64,000 nucleotides of DNA, taken from NCBI RefSeq assembly GCF_008065115.1, contig NZ_CP042913.1:5343257-5407256 (forward strand), in the 5' to 3' direction. A program made the translations under genes and the position numbers. Under the pieces are notes generated by a model. That model worked only from the letters and a program-made list of their open reading frames with translations. It had not been told where the DNA came from and ran no database searches. Position 1 is the first letter of the stretch, and each line of letters starts with the position of its first letter. The stretch comes from Bythopirellula goksoeyrii. GTDB lineage: Bacteria > Planctomycetota > Planctomycetia > Pirellulales > Lacipirellulaceae. This document shows, in pieces, positions 9,113 through 19,300 of this stretch.

Positions 9113-9163
9113 GCAAGCATTGTGGGGCAAATCGGGAACAATTACCAGCCACCGCTACAACAC

Positions 9164-12100
9164 TCAATCCTTCTCCCCAGATGTCGCCGTTCCTTTGATG
9201 TATGCCCGTACTTGGTCGGCATATTCAATTGGCGTTTGCCCACGATAGGAATCCTTCAACTCACGAAGCTTGTCCTGAATGGCTTGCGACTGGTATCCTC
9301 GATGTCCGGGGCGTAAGCCGAGGCTGAGGAGGGCATCGTTAAGCTTCTGCTGGGCCTCATCCCCTTCGGGGCCTTCCTGTTCAGCGGCATTTATGAGTCC
9401 CTTCCACCGATCGACAAATTTCTTCAAGTCCTCTTTACTCCAGCCAAGTTTGTCTAGCAATTCCTGATCGACATTGTCTTTGCCGAGTTGATCTTCCAAT
9501 CGGTCGAGTACCAAGTCACTTTGCTGGCGAGCGAACTCCAAATTTGCTTCGTCCCCGGGTTGAAGTTCACCAGCAGGTGGAGGCGAACTCGATCCCCCCG
9601 TTCCCCCACCGGGTGGCTGTTGGCCTGCCGTATTCGACGGGTTGGCTTGGTCTGACATTTCCGGTTTGCCTTCGCTGCCCGAAGCCTCGTTGCCGGGATC
9701 TTGAGACTCTTCACCGGCGGCAGTTTGTCCCTCTTCGCCACCCGGCTCGCTGCCGCTAGCCTCGGCTGACTCTTTGCTGCCCTCACCCGATTGGTCTTCA
9801 GCAGACTCGCCGGTGGGTTTGTCGGAAGCACCGTCGGTTCCGGGTCGGGCGGAATCCTCGCCAGCACCTGGCTCAGCTGCCTGTCCAGCACCATCGTCGG
9901 CAGCCGTATTCTCGCCTGCCGCGCCGGTTCCTTCAGAGTCTGCCTGCTGACCAGCGCCTTCTTGACCGCCACCTGAGCGATCTCCCCCCTGCCCTCCTTG
10001 GGAATCGGATTCTTTGTTGCCACGTCCTTGGCCGGGGGCTTCTTGATCGTTTTCTTGCGGATCCTGAGAGTCTTCGCCAGGTTTGTCGTTTGGTTTCTTT
10101 TCAATTGCATCTGGGGAACCTTGTTCCTCGCCGGGGTTTTCACCCGCCCCAGGATCGCCTTGCTCGCCAGACATTTCTCCGGTCGGAGCCTCTTGTTCTT
10201 TGTCGGACTGCTGGGTCTCCATTGGCTGCTCGCTTTGTTCCTCGCCAGCGGGATCCCCGTCCGCCCCTGCGCCCTGCGACTCGCGATCTTGCTCCGCGCC
10301 CTCAGATCCAGACTCCCCTTGCTGGGAATCAGATTCCTCCGCATCCGCGGAGTCCGAAGCATCACCAGTTTGATCAGAGTCAGGCGTCCCTTCGCTACCT
10401 TCTCCGCCAGGCTGAGTTTCGGCCTCTCCTTCCTGCCCCTCCTGGGACTCACCTTCCTGCGGCTGTCCCCCTTGTTGATCCTGAGAGTTCGCGTCCTCCT
10501 CGGCAAAGTGATCAGAAATCCTATCAAAGGCCTCGCCGTCGTCATCTCCCTCGGCAGAGACATCTCCCGGCTGTTGCTGTTCGCTCTGCTCTGAATTCTC
10601 GCCGCCGCCACCCTCCTGGTTTTCCTGCTGATCTCCAGACCCCCCTTCTGACTCTTGATTTTCTCCGCCTCCTCCTTCACCACCTAATTGCTGTTCACCT
10701 TGGCCTTCGCCTCCTTCACCCTCTGCGCCTTCTCCACCCTCACCTTGCTCGCCTTCTTCACCAGATTCACCTCCAGCACCGCTTGCCTCACCCTGTTCGT
10801 CGCCACTCTCACCTCCTTCGCCCTGTTCACCCTCTCCACCTCCTTGACCTTGTTCTTGGCCCTCACCGTTTTGGTTCTGTTGATCGAACTGCGGTGGACC
10901 GACGACCCGGATTTTTAGCCGCTCTGTCTCGGCAACATTCGCCTGCGGGCGACGATTGTCCGATGCTGTAGCCCAGTATTCCATAATGTCGCCCGGCTTG
11001 AGTTCCAACTCTTCAGGTGTTGCCGTGAAGCTGCCGACAAAGCGTCCTTCATGGTCTGCTTGGAGCAACCCATGATCGAGCATCTTTTTTCCCTCTAATT
11101 GGCCCAGGAGTGACACCTTGCTTAGAAGGAAATCTGGATCACGTGCCTCGATCTCGACAGTGAACTGCTGATTCACTGGCACGTCGAGCTGTTCGACTAA
11201 TTGGCCCTCCTCGTCACGCGGTGCAAGGATTTGAATCTCGGGAGCGTAGTCAGGTGTGACGTCGATTTCGTACTTCGGCGGCAGGTTGTTCGTGCGGCCA
11301 CTCTCGGTCTTGTAGCGGAGCACATAGCTCTCGTATTTTGGCGTCCGGCGATCTTCCTTGAGTTCCAAAGTGAAATCGGCACTGGCTTTCTCGCCTTGGG
11401 ACTTCATCGTCAGGTCATGTCGCCCATCAGCTGCGAAATCGACGTGGGCACTGGCGATCTCCTGATTTGCCTGGGCATGAAGAATGACCTTCGTTCCTTC
11501 CAGTGCGTGGATGTCACCTGTTCCCTCAACTTCGCGCGACGCAAGTCCCGTGTAGGCAGGAAACTCATAACGAATCCGTTCAACCACAATCGTTGGACGT
11601 GCAAAAACCGTCGCCCGATACTTGGACGACCGCGCATCACCTGCCGTGATCCAGTAATCCAAATCTTGCTGCACTCCCCCACCATCGCCGCTGGAGAAAC
11701 GGTCTGGTATTTTCCCTTCGTAGCGCAAACCACCGGCGGCTGGAGACATCGCAATCACCCGGTCCTCCGCCTGACCATCGAGAGTCGAGTAATGCACTTC
11801 GACCGGTTCGTCTTCGTTGAGTCCCAGCACCTCTGCAGAGATCGGCAACGGTTCCCCCCGAGCGAGCGAAGTCTCTCCAGGAGTAACGTCCAAAATCTCC
11901 ACACGGCTGGGCACCGCGATTTCCGACCATGGCATCAGTACTCGCGATATTGAGGTCGTCAGATTCTTCGGCGAAAGCACACGATACAAAGCACACAGTG
12001 CCACCACCGCTACCAGCACGTAACCAAGTCGCAACAGGACCGAACGGTCGACAACTGTATCCATCGACACCTCCGACAATCGCTGAGCCGCCTGGTGTTC

Positions 12101-12517
12101 AATGGCTTGATAGACTTTTTGTGAGAGTTGTCGCCGGTGCGTGCGGAGCAACAGGAAATTGAGCAAACTGTTTTTCAGCGAGGGAGTATTTCTCTCGATG
12201 AGCTGCGCCGCATAAGCAGGGTTGATCGACCGCGACATCAGCGGCCAAAAAGCTCGCCAACTGTACCACCCCACGCCCACCAAAAGCAGGCCGAGCAACA
12301 CTAGGCGTGCGGTGCCACTCCACCCCCCGGGGATCACCCACTGATCGAGCACCGCGGCGGTCAACAAAAAGGCCAACACGCCGATGACCAGCGTGATAAT
12401 ACCCGCCATCAGGTCGAGCAGTTTGAGCGAGCGGAGAGTACGTCGAATCTGCTCATCTACTAACCGTTCTTCAGCCCGACTCGCAGAGGACGGCGTAGAT
12501 TCGGTAACACTGGCCAT
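9164..12517 (-). CDS. Very large membrane protein with a long acidic low-complexity region (DUF4175-like)
   Basis: The 1117-residue protein has three N-terminal transmembrane segments (about residues 34-56, 70-90 and 160-180) and an extracytoplasmic beta-rich region to about residue 540. Then comes a remarkable stretch of about 430 residues made mostly of E, G, Q, S, D and N. The C-terminal 130 residues are ordered and helical (LEFARQQSDLVLDRLEDQ, GLRPGHRGYQSQAIQDKLRELK). The N-terminal layout resembles DUF4175-type proteins found near MoxR/DUF58 genes in planctomycetes, but those neighbours are absent here. Function unknown. The long antisense frames over the repetitive part are compositional shadows. 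Confidence 0.85.
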   Translation of the reverse strand: MASVTESTPSSASRAEERLVDEQIRRTLRSLKLLDLMAGIITLVIGVLAFLLTAAVLDQWVIPGGWSGTARLVLLGLLLVGVGWYSWRAFWPLMSRSINPAYAAQLIERNTPSLKNSLLNFLLLRTHRRQLSQKVYQAIEHQAAQRLSEVSMDTVVDRSVLLRLGYVLVAVVALCALYRVLSPKNLTTSISRVLMPWSEIAVPSRVEILDVTPGETSLARGEPLPISAEVLGLNEDEPVEVHYSTLDGQAEDRVIAMSPAAGGLRYEGKIPDRFSSGDGGGVQQDLDYWITAGDARSSKYRATVFARPTIVVERIRYEFPAYTGLASREVEGTGDIHALEGTKVILHAQANQEIASAHVDFAADGRHDLTMKSQGEKASADFTLELKEDRRTPKYESYVLRYKTESGRTNNLPPKYEIDVTPDYAPEIQILAPRDEEGQLVEQLDVPVNQQFTVEIEARDPDFLLSKVSLLGQLEGKKMLDHGLLQADHEGRFVGSFTATPEELELKPGDIMEYWATASDNRRPQANVAETERLKIRVVGPPQFDQQNQNGEGQEQGQGGGEGEQGEGGESGDEQGEASGAGGESGEEGEQGEGGEGAEGEGGEGQGEQQLGGEGGGGENQESEGGSGDQQENQEGGGGENSEQSEQQQPGDVSAEGDDDGEAFDRISDHFAEEDANSQDQQGGQPQEGESQEGQEGEAETQPGGEGSEGTPDSDQTGDASDSADAEESDSQQGESGSEGAEQDRESQGAGADGDPAGEEQSEQPMETQQSDKEQEAPTGEMSGEQGDPGAGENPGEEQGSPDAIEKKPNDKPGEDSQDPQENDQEAPGQGRGNKESDSQGGQGGDRSGGGQEGAGQQADSEGTGAAGENTAADDGAGQAAEPGAGEDSARPGTDGASDKPTGESAEDQSGEGSKESAEASGSEPGGEEGQTAAGEESQDPGNEASGSEGKPEMSDQANPSNTAGQQPPGGGTGGSSSPPPAGELQPGDEANLEFARQQSDLVLDRLEDQLGKDNVDQELLDKLGWSKEDLKKFVDRWKGLINAAEQEGPEGDEAQQKLNDALLSLGLRPGHRGYQSQAIQDKLRELKDSYRGQTPIEYADQVRAYIKGTATSGEKD

Positions 12518-12627
12518 GGCAGTTGGTGATTCTCAAGTTCCTTGGAAAGCAAGCGGGGACTTATTTCATTATAGGGTCCCCGCTCCAGAAATAAGGCCGC
12601 TGTCCTGAGATTTTGAAGATACGAAGC

Positions 12628-12698
12628 CCGGAGGACGTGGTCCTCCGGCTTGGGGGAGCATCGCTTCCCCCCTAGCCGGACCCGCCACGCGGTCCGGG
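12628..12698. repeat. REP-like palindrome pair upstream of the RAYT gene
   Basis: Two palindromes in tandem: CCGGAGGACGTGGTCCTCCG (about 12628-12648) and a CCGGACC...GGTCCGG palindrome (12676-12697), joined by a short linker. The same pair recurs at 13304-13374, 15160-15227, 42879-42948 and 44838-44886, with single palindromes at 22641 and 23772. Confidence 0.9.
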
Positions 12699-12802
12699 AA
12701 AAACGGCATTTCGCCAAAAAACACTTGCACTACAATATGCACATGGGTACAGTACTGGCTTATTGAGTATCTCTCCCCATTTACCTCAGGAAACCCAAAG
12801 CC

Positions 12803-13285
12803 ATGCCGTGCTTCCTTTTCACTTGCCACGCACATGGCTCTTGGATGCCCGATCGCGAGCAAGGTTATGTCAAACGGGGCAAGGGCATCTTGCCAACTGA
12901 TCTACACATGAATCGACTCTATACCGAGTCCATAGTAGAAACCTTTGTGTTGTTCGACAGCAATATGCAAATCGCTTTGATTGAAAGCCTGCTCGAGTCC
13001 GCACCGAAACAGAAATTCGAGCTCTACGCGGTTGCGACCGATAGAACTCATGTTCACGCCTTGTTGAGTTGGTGTGACCAACGAAAGGGGACAAAGTTAC
13101 GCGGTCTAGTGAAAGGTTCCCTGTCTCGCTATCTCAACAAGAAGTCGGAACGTCGCACCTGGCTTGCCGAAAAAGGGAGTTGTAAGCAAGTAAAGCATCG
13201 AGGGCATTTCGATCACCTCAAAGTGATTTACTTGCCGATGCATCGAGGGTGGAAGTGGGATCGCGAAAGAGGATTTTATCGTTGA
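12803..13285 (+). CDS. REP-associated tyrosine transposase (RAYT, Y1/HUH family)
   Basis: The 160-residue protein has the HUH signature as HVH (residues 83-85, in ATDRTHVHALLSW) and the early GSWMPDREQGYVKRG block of RAYT-like proteins. Tyr110 (SLSRY) is a candidate nucleophile. Such enzymes nick and join single-stranded DNA at REP palindromes and are domesticated relatives of IS200/IS605 transposases. Matching palindromes lie on both sides of the gene (12628-12698 and 13304-13374), the classic RAYT/REP arrangement. The ATG is preceded by AGGAAA. The frame is intact and no key residue appears to be lost. Cognate repeats are scattered through the window. Confidence 0.85.
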   Translation: MPCFLFTCHAHGSWMPDREQGYVKRGKGILPTDLHMNRLYTESIVETFVLFDSNMQIALIESLLESAPKQKFELYAVATDRTHVHALLSWCDQRKGTKLRGLVKGSLSRYLNKKSERRTWLAEKGSCKQVKHRGHFDHLKVIYLPMHRGWKWDRERGFYR

Positions 13286-13303
13286 GCAACGCTTGCTGCT
13301 AAT

Positions 13304-13374
13304 TCCCGGTGGGCAGTGGCCCTCCGGCTATGGTTTCTAATCTCTTCCCTAGCCGGACCGCCACGCGGTCCGGG
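13304..13374. repeat. REP-like palindrome pair downstream of the RAYT gene
   Basis: A degenerate first palindrome (CCGGTGGG...CCCTCCGG, 13304-13328) is followed by the well-kept CCGGACCGCCACGCGGTCCG palindrome (13353-13373). Together with the upstream pair it brackets the RAYT gene. It is close to the 3' end of the converging PEP-CTERM gene. Confidence 0.85.
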
Positions 13375-13402
13375 ACCAACCCAGGAGTGCGAGACATCTC
13401 GG

Positions 13403-14953
13403 CTAGGGCCTCCGGCAATGCAACAGCAAGGTCCCACCGAGCAACAGCAACACTACCGAACTCGGTTCGGGGATCGACCACAACGCGATGCCACTACGGC
13501 CGTCGGCAAGATTAAAGGTGTAAGCAACTTGGCCGTGATTGTTAAATCCCTTTTGTGCAAAGCCGACTTGCCTGATAGTACTTCCAAGAAATTCATCATC
13601 CACCTGGGCAAGGGGAATGAGGCCCAGCGAATCGTCATAAAAAAAGATGCCTCTACCGAAAGAACTGTAAGAGGCATAAAAAACCATTTGCCCCGCTTCA
13701 TTGATGGCAGGATCGGTGAACGACAAGAAGTTGCCCGTACCCTTTGGTACGGGCTGCCCTTCGCGTGCTATTTGAACCAGCGAAGCACCATCGCTGCGGA
13801 AGATGCCACTATCGTCGGAGAGACCTCCTGTGGTGTCGTTGAGATCGGAATGAAATGCCACCTGCCCCATGTTGTTGAGAGAGGGGAACTGGAAATCGGA
13901 AAAGATACCGTTTCCGTTGGGAGCCGATTCTCCCTCACGAACCATCTGGACAATCGTCGATCCATCGCCCAAAAAAATTCCGCGGTCGTCTATTGTCCCT
14001 CCACTGGTGCTATCGAGGAAACTGAGAAAAGCCACTTGCCCGGCGTCATTGATTGCGGGAGGTGCGATACTGGAACTGAACAACAAAAAAGTTCCATTGC
14101 CATCGGGGGCGTTCTGCCCCTTGCGCGCAATTTCTGTGAGTGACTGGCTATCACTTCGAAAGATACCACTATCGTCACTGTCACCACCGCTCGTGCCTGT
14201 GAGCAATCCGACAAAAGCTGACTGACCCGCGTTGTTGAGAGTTGTGTCACTGGGCGAAGCATTGCCGGCGATACGGGAAAAAGTTCCGTTGCCGTCGGGT
14301 ACCATCTCGCCGTCGCGCACGACCTGGCTCAGCATCGAGCCCATATGGCCATAGATTCCGCTGCCTAGACCATCGAGATCGGAAAGAAATGCTACCTGCC
14401 CCGAATCGTTAAGTGCAGGATCTCCTAAATTCTGGTAGACGTTGTTGCCATCAGGTGTCGTCTGACCGGTCCGAACGATCTGGGTCAGCGCGGTACCATC
14501 CCCCATGAAGACGGCACGATGGGTTCCTGGATCCGGAGTATGCACTGCTACTGAACTATTGAAAGCCACTTGCCCGGCGTCGTTGAAAGAAAACGCACTG
14601 AACAAGGGGTTGGCGAAGGATGACAACGTGTTACTCCCCCCGGGAACGGTTTGGCCTTCACGTACAATTTTTGTCAGCGTTGTGCCATTGCCGTAATAAA
14701 TACCAGTATCGTCTGCCCCCCCGCCACTGGTACCGGCAAGAAGTGCAGTGAAAGCCACCTGCTCGGCATTGTTAAGGACAACAGAAGAAAAACCACCAGC
14801 ACGGCCAACACTAAAAACACCATTCCCATCGGGGGCCGGGTCTCCAGTGACGACGATTACCTTGACACCTGCAAGTGCGGGCGAAATGACTAGTCCAATC
14901 AGCATCGCTGAGGAGGTCAACAGATGGACTAAGTTCCACGAAGATCGATTCAT
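13403..14953 (-). CDS. PEP-CTERM protein with tandem NxxGxxAF repeats
   Basis: The 516-residue secreted protein has a signal peptide (about residues 1-28, ending SPALAG). It has eight or so repeats of about 55-60 residues built around N[ND]xGQVAF, each with a DGNGxF and a GIF/GIYxG-DG motif (for example LNDSGQVAFLSDL and INDAGQVAFLSFL). This is the family named for its NxxGxxAF repeats. The C-terminus is a sorting tag: IPEPSS, then the hydrophobic VVLLLLGGTLLL, then HCRRP. PEP-CTERM proteins are processed by an exosortase and delivered to the envelope. The tag ends in basic residues as expected. Ligand unknown. Confidence 0.9.
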   Translation of the reverse strand: MNRSSWNLVHLLTSSAMLIGLVISPALAGVKVIVVTGDPAPDGNGVFSVGRAGGFSSVVLNNAEQVAFTALLAGTSGGGADDTGIYYGNGTTLTKIVREGQTVPGGSNTLSSFANPLFSAFSFNDAGQVAFNSSVAVHTPDPGTHRAVFMGDGTALTQIVRTGQTTPDGNNVYQNLGDPALNDSGQVAFLSDLDGLGSGIYGHMGSMLSQVVRDGEMVPDGNGTFSRIAGNASPSDTTLNNAGQSAFVGLLTGTSGGDSDDSGIFRSDSQSLTEIARKGQNAPDGNGTFLLFSSSIAPPAINDAGQVAFLSFLDSTSGGTIDDRGIFLGDGSTIVQMVREGESAPNGNGIFSDFQFPSLNNMGQVAFHSDLNDTTGGLSDDSGIFRSDGASLVQIAREGQPVPKGTGNFLSFTDPAINEAGQMVFYASYSSFGRGIFFYDDSLGLIPLAQVDDEFLGSTIRQVGFAQKGFNNHGQVAYTFNLADGRSGIALWSIPEPSSVVLLLLGGTLLLHCRRP

Positions 14954-15243
14954 AATCTCACCTCCAGTTCCGAACAGCCAGCGAGAGAATTCGCCTTAGA
15001 AATTCTCTTCTCTCGTTCCCGACAGCAATTATGACCATTTCGCGACGACTTGTCCAGAAAATCTAAGTTAGAACCTGGGGTAGTGGTGAACCCATTTTTC
15101 CCAGAGAATCGCTCACAGGTGATCCACTCCGAGAAGCCTAAATAGGCCTACTCTCCTAGCCGGACCGCCACGCGGTCCGGGAATTACTGTCGCTCGTACA
15201 TTGACCCCGGAGGACGTGGTCCTCCGGCTAAGATTATACCCAT
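14954..15243. other. Intergenic region between divergent genes, carrying a REP pair
   Basis: It separates the PEP-CTERM gene (minus) from lpxK (plus). The REP-like palindromes at 15160-15180 and 15207-15227 end 17 bases before the lpxK ATG, so the lpxK promoter must lie among or before them. Confidence 0.6.
15160..15227. repeat. REP-like palindrome pair upstream of lpxK
   Basis: CCGGACC...GGTCCGG at 15160-15180 followed by CCGGAGGACGTGGTCCTCCG at 15207-15227. This is the same two units as around the RAYT gene, in the opposite order to the 12.6-kb copy. Confidence 0.9.
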
Positions 15244-16299
15244 ATGCTATTCCCCTCTGAATTTCGTGCATTGGTTAGCGGCCAACAGACTGGCCCACGC
15301 GCCGCCATACTGCGGGGAGTATTGCGTCTTGCAGAGACTCCTTACACGTTGGCCATGCGCTACCGCAACCATCGCTACGACTCCGGCACTGCGGAGTCCC
15401 ATGCAGTCAGCGTGCCTGTGATAAGTGTCGGGAATCTGACCCTCGGTGGGACGGGCAAAACTCCTTTGGTCGAATGGTTGGCCCTCAAGTTGGCTGAGTC
15501 AGAAAAACGAGTCGCCATTGTGAGCCGAGGCTACGGAAGTGAAGAAGGCAAACCAAACGATGAAGCCTTGGAACTGGCATTGGCGATACCTAACGTGCCG
15601 CATATTCAGAACCCCGACCGATTGGCGGCGGCCAAAACCGCCATCGCCGAGCATGCCGCACAAGTTGTCCTACTCGACGACGGTTTCCAACATCGACGCT
15701 TGAAGCGCGATCTCGATATCGTACTGCTGGATGCCACCGAGCCCTTTGGTTTCGATCACGTGTTTCCTCGTGGTACTCTGCGTGAACCGGTGAGAGGACT
15801 TGCTCGTGCAGACGTAGTGATTCTCAGTCGAGCCGATCTACTGAGCGATACGATGCGTCAAACAATCCGCGCGCGGGTCACCCAATTGGCACCACAGGCA
15901 ATCTGGTGCGAAGTGCGCCACCACCTCTCTCGGCTCACTAACAGCGATGGCCATCAAGTCGACTCGAACATTCTCTCGGGAAAACGAGCTGCCGCCTTCT
16001 GCGGCATTGGCAACCCGGCAGGCTTTCGACATACACTCGACGCGCTTGACTGCAAGAACATCCGCCTGCGCGAGTTCCCCGATCACCACAACTACTCCCG
16101 CGAGGACATCGCGGAACTCAGTGCATGGTGCCAAGGCTCCGACATACTGCTCACCACCCGAAAAGACCTGGTCAAAGTAAGCGTGCCTACCCTCGGTGGC
16201 ATCCCGCTCTGGGCCGTAGAAATCGAGATCGATTTTCTCACCGGCCAAGCGGCATTGGAGGAACAACTCTTGTTAGCCGCGATGCGGAGCGCATGTTAG
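15244..16299 (+). CDS. lpxK: Tetraacyldisaccharide 4'-kinase
   Basis: LpxK phosphorylates the 4' position of the lipid A disaccharide at the inner membrane, a late step of lipid A synthesis. The kinase P-loop is GNLTLGGTGKTPLVEWLA (about residues 61-78). The LDDGFQHRRLKRDLDIVLLD segment (about residue 140) is diagnostic. The length of 351 residues is normal. The last eight or so residues (LAAMRSAC) and the TAG stop are encoded by copies of a palindromic repeat, so the native C-terminus has probably been replaced. No other lipid A gene is adjacent. Confidence 0.95.
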   Translation: MLFPSEFRALVSGQQTGPRAAILRGVLRLAETPYTLAMRYRNHRYDSGTAESHAVSVPVISVGNLTLGGTGKTPLVEWLALKLAESEKRVAIVSRGYGSEEGKPNDEALELALAIPNVPHIQNPDRLAAAKTAIAEHAAQVVLLDDGFQHRRLKRDLDIVLLDATEPFGFDHVFPRGTLREPVRGLARADVVILSRADLLSDTMRQTIRARVTQLAPQAIWCEVRHHLSRLTNSDGHQVDSNILSGKRAAAFCGIGNPAGFRHTLDALDCKNIRLREFPDHHNYSREDIAELSAWCQGSDILLTTRKDLVKVSVPTLGGIPLWAVEIEIDFLTGQAALEEQLLLAAMRSAC

Positions 16300-16381
16300 C
16301 CGCGATGCGGAGCGCCAGGGCAGCAGAGCGCGTCTTGCCCGGACCGCGCTCTGCTGCGCTGGCGCTGCGCATTGCGGCTAA
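16272..16381. repeat. Large palindromic repeat between convergent lpxK and the CotH gene
   Basis: A unit TTAGCCGCGATGCGGAGCGC occurs at 16272-16291 and again at 16296-16315. Its near-complement GCGCTGCGCATTGCGGCTAA lies at 16362-16381. Inside, GCAGCAGAGCGCG (16320-16332) pairs with CGCGCTCTGCTGC (16345-16357). The whole folds as a long hairpin of about 86 bases. It could terminate transcription from both sides, though there is no T-run. The first copy lies inside lpxK. Confidence 0.85.
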
Positions 16382-16389
16382 CGTGACTG

Positions 16390-19300
16390 CTACACGCCGA
16401 ATTCGGAAAAAACTGCGTCAAATTCGAGCGAGAATTCCTCACCCTGCTTCTCATCTTCTCGATGCGAAGTTCCTGACTGACTGCTCGCGCGGAAGCTCTC
16501 AGTCGGCGGATTGGTCTCAGCCAATTTTGGGGCAGCCTCCCAAGAATCGAACACTGTTTCCTGGAGTTCCCAACCCTCGACGTCCGACTCCGCATTGAGG
16601 GCCAGCAAGTCAGGAGCAAGCCACAAGTTTCCAGAAGAGAACAAACTTGTGTCAGACTCCTGCTCACTCGACGCCAAGAAGGTACCCAAGGGTTCGCCAA
16701 CCGGCAGACTCGTTTCGGTTCCGTAGGTGTCGCTCCACAGTTGCAAATCCTCCCCGTCCACCATACCACTGTGATCTCCGTCGGCCCCACTCCCGATTGG
16801 AGTGATCGATGTACCGTATGATCGCTGCCAAACCAGGAAATCGCGTCCATCGACGTCTCCATCCCCGTCGTAGTCTCCCGAATAAGCGGGAATATCTTCG
16901 GTATCGACGATCACATGGGACTCGTTGCGAAGCTCAAGCGTTTCGCCGGTCGTGGAAAGTCCCCCTTTGTAGTTGCCTTGAATTACCAGCCCCTGCCCTG
17001 TGCTGGGGCCGGTTGTCCGTGCGCGGAAATCAATCAAATCGCGAACCACATACAAACTACCCTGGGCAGGAATTACGCTGCCTGGGACGAAAGTATGTTC
17101 GACTGCATTGGCAAGTGACCAACCCGAGATATCAACTGCGAAGTTGTTGGGGTTCACAATTTCGATGTATTCCTCGCCCTGATTTCCCGAAACAGGGTCC
17201 GCGTCGAAGTCACCGATAGTTAGGTTGGTCACCACGGCTTGCGCAGATGGTATGATTCCTAGTGAATAGAGATAGTCACGACGATCGTCAAACCGGTTCT
17301 TCAGGTGACTAACTCCCTGAGTCAGGGAGGTGAGGTTCCCCCAGCTAAAGGCGTCGGTCCGCGTCCCCCAGGCCGCGATCGTTGCGTTGGCTTCGGCAGC
17401 GAGTGTGGAAACCAGTTCGTCGACCCGATTCTCTAGCACACGGTTGGCCAGGGGCGTTCCCGGAGCCTGCAGGATCTGATCCATCAAGGTTCGCAGGCGG
17501 CGCAGATAGAGTTCCCGCGTCAGCGGGGAATCGACCACCGCGTCGATCAGCTTGTTCCAGTGATTGCTGCTCCAACTTGGCACACTGGAACTCCCAATGA
17601 ATGGGTGCCCACTAAAGTAGAGTCCAAATACTGGTTCGTACAATCGATCCCAAATAAGGTCCACATCCCACGGTATCAACCTCCACAAACCATCTCCATC
17701 GCTATCCCGATAGACGTAATAGTTGTGCGTGGCGCTATCATAGTGCTTCGTGATGGTGTACATCGCCAACGTATTGAAGAATTCCGGCAGATCGACATTA
17801 TCCAACAAATACTGTTGTCGATTAGGATTCGCCGGCGACACGCCCGTGATCAGGTCTTCCAAATCACTGAAGGAAGGATCGAGATCATCGCGGTTGGTTT
17901 TCTCCATCCCCGCTGTGGTCCCGATATCAGCCCCCGGCAACAGTGAGGTATTGTTGGCGGCATAGACTCCGTCGGCCTTGTAGACAGCCCCCTCCCGATC
18001 CAACCCCGTGCGCTCCAAGAAGGGCTTGTTGATTCGTTCCACAAAGATGGAAAGCCGATAGAATTGACCGTTGACACGTGTATGAACTGGAAATGCTAGC
18101 GGCGCATTAGAGCCGGCTTCCCGAAAGAATTCGAATCCCAGTGTTACGCGCGACGCAGAAGGATCCTGATAAATTGATCCCAGATCAAATTTCTTGACGG
18201 ATTCCTGCTCATCCGCATAGACGAATTCCTTGTCGGAGGCAGCGGTGAATTCAATCTTGGGTGTAACGTCTTGCCCACTCGTGCGTCCTTTGGTATTCAC
18301 GATCACGTTGTCATACAGCTCACCGTTCAGAAATACTGACGCGGACTGCTCATCGTAATTATTGGTGCCGTTACCATTCTGGAACCAAGTAGGGTCCTCA
18401 ACAAACCAATGATAGATGGGCAATTGTGAACTGACTCCTGGATCCGCAATGACCGTCCCAGCATATTCGGTGGCTTCGGTATTCTGAAAAAAAGGAAATC
18501 GAGAACTCCCCCCGTTCGCATCCATGGCAGTGACATAGTAGCGGACCATTTCGCCAGGATCGGATAAGGTGTGCGAAATGCTCGCTCCATATATTCCATC
18601 GCCTGCATCCTCGTCCCCATGCAGCCCGTCGTCGAACATGACAGTGGAGGCTTCGGAGCCGAACATGATACGATAGTGCAACCTCACCTCATTGATCGCG
18701 GCTCCCTGAGGAACAGCCATGGTCGTGACCACGATATCCTGGTTGTTTGCCACCATCCCGCCCCCGTGAGATAGCTCGGAAAGAAATGGGGCCGTGTTGA
18801 GCGAAGCTGCGAAATTTGATGCCCCAGGGCTCGGATCAACAAAGTAGCGATCACTGCCAAGGGTGGTTTGAGATACTTCGAGACTGGCATCGATCAAAAA
18901 ATCGCTACTGGTGCTGACGACATTCAAGCCATGAATTGCCAACACATTGGAACCATCCACCAGTAATTCGGCGTAAGCCGAGAGGTCAATCACTTCATCC
19001 TCGATCGCAGTCGAATCGATTCGATCTAACGGGGCAGAAGAATTCCAGGTTGGATTCGCAGGAGCATTGCGACTTAAGATCGGCTGGCCGTTCAGATAGG
19101 CAGCAAAGCCATCGTCGTACTTGATCCGTAGAGTCAGATTCTCAGAGTTTGCTGACGTGTGATTGAAAGGGACTCGAATATAGACGGAGCTATTCTCGGA
19201 GAACATCTGAGCGCCGACGTCTGTGTCGATCAATGAGAGATAGGTAGGATTATTGTCATACCCTACTCCCATGGTCGAACCACTGGTCCAGCTTCCGTCA

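Noticed and set aside
9454-10971. Long open frames on both strands across the acidic low-complexity part of the large membrane protein
   Set aside because: They result from the biased E/G/Q/S coding DNA read in other frames. They show no domain and are R/P/L-rich without a family match.
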